Positions 63,821 through 64,000 of a stretch of 64,000 nucleotides of DNA are shown piece by piece (position 1 is the first letter of the stretch; each line of letters starts with the position of its first letter). Under the pieces are notes generated by a model. It did not search any database. It had not been told where the DNA came from and was given only the letters and a program-made list of their open reading frames with translations. The stretch comes from Synechococcus sp. RSCCF101 (GTDB taxonomy: Bacteria > Cyanobacteriota > Cyanobacteriia > PCC-6307 > Cyanobiaceae): contig NZ_CP035632.1 in NCBI RefSeq assembly GCF_008807075.1, forward strand, positions 2,046,001-2,110,000. Reading direction: 5' to 3'. The position numbers and the translations under genes are program-made.

Positions 63821-64000
63821 TTGAGCAGAGCCGAAGGCAAGCCTGAGCCGGGCGACGACACGCTCTGGCGCCTGAAGCGCCAGGGTTGCGAGGGGGTGTT
63901 GATCCTGGGTGCCGGGTACTGCGGTGCGCGACTGGCGAGAGCACTGCAGCACCGCGGCATCCGGGTGGTCACCACCTCGCGATCGGAGCCTCCTGCGGGA
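63821..64000 (+). CDS. N terminus of a Rossmann-fold NAD(P)-binding protein (truncated by window edge)
   Basis: The frame is open to the last base. From a TTG at 63821 it reads a polar leader and then GVLILGAGYCGARLARALQH, a G-x-G-x2-G dinucleotide-binding loop, followed by GIRVVTTSRS, which suggests NADP preference. The second possible start is a GTG at 63896 right before the motif. It is probably an NAD-dependent epimerase/dehydratase-family protein such as the SDR-like YeeZ group. The product cannot be fixed from 60 residues. Confidence 0.6.
   Translation, partial: MSRAEGKPEPGDDTLWRLKRQGCEGVLILGAGYCGARLARALQHRGIRVVTTSRSEPPAG

Overview
This 64 kb window is a stretch of gene-dense, high-GC chromosome from a unicellular cyanobacterium, most likely a Synechococcus/Cyanobium-type alpha-cyanobacterium. 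The assignment rests on the gene set: the sulfolipid pair sqdB-sqdX, a Ycf23 protein, a Ycf37-like TPR protein, an ssl1498-type light-harvesting-like small protein, a KaiB paralogue, a group 2 sigma factor, ClpP/ClpX in the cyanobacterial order, a four-ACT aspartate kinase and several GCGATCGC (HIP1-type) octamers, for example at 4903, 11527, 29531 and 48007. No rRNA, CRISPR array or prophage was seen. There is one tRNA (Gly-CCC) and one complete insertion sequence.

Layout. 1-7.5 kb: the tail of an unknown gene, an orphan KaiB-family gene, an RND efflux pair (membrane fusion lipoprotein plus inner-membrane pump), an alpha/beta hydrolase and an MFS transporter. 7.4-13.3 kb: the most unusual block. 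A minus-strand run encodes a MinD/ParA-like ATPase, a membrane-anchored cyclic-nucleotide-binding protein and three consecutive Rieske non-heme iron oxygenases, and a HAMP-domain sensor without an output domain diverges from it. 13.3-21.4 kb: sigma factor, mgtE, glutathione peroxidase, paired fluoride channels, gyrB, miaA, infC. 21.4-27 kb: a dienelactone hydrolase and cobH facing holA, lysC and a sugar-phosphate transferase. 27-36.6 kb: uvrB, a holin-like membrane protein, ycf23, tilS, a TPR/acidic protein, RNase J, dapA and asd. 36.8-43 kb: tig, clpP, clpX, an LRAT-like protein and dnaX. 43-51.4 kb: a lipid-type glycosyltransferase, a SpoIID/LytB lipoprotein, rpmI-rplT, the Ycf37-like protein, thiG, and the small Lil protein followed by sqdB-sqdX. 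51.4-59.7 kb: mrdA and two conserved small proteins, guaA, an IS5-type element, cbiD, a serine/alanine-glyoxylate aminotransferase and tRNA-Gly. 59.7-64 kb: a small accessory patch with two tiny genes and strong hairpins, an AbrB-family membrane protein, a secreted DUF6554-type protein, a SNF2 helicase divergent from an HNH nuclease, and the start of a Rossmann-fold protein.

Two genes expected to be intact (clpX, cobH) are broken by what looks like a single missing base in a C run of the given strand. Either the assembly has homopolymer errors or these are real lesions. The IS5-type element can be resolved to the base: it sits between CTAG duplications at the last codons of cbiD, its terminal repeat supplies the new stop codon, and it separates cbiD from guaA. 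The best candidate for an undescribed system is the MinD-like ATPase / cyclic-nucleotide-binding / triple-Rieske / HAMP cluster.
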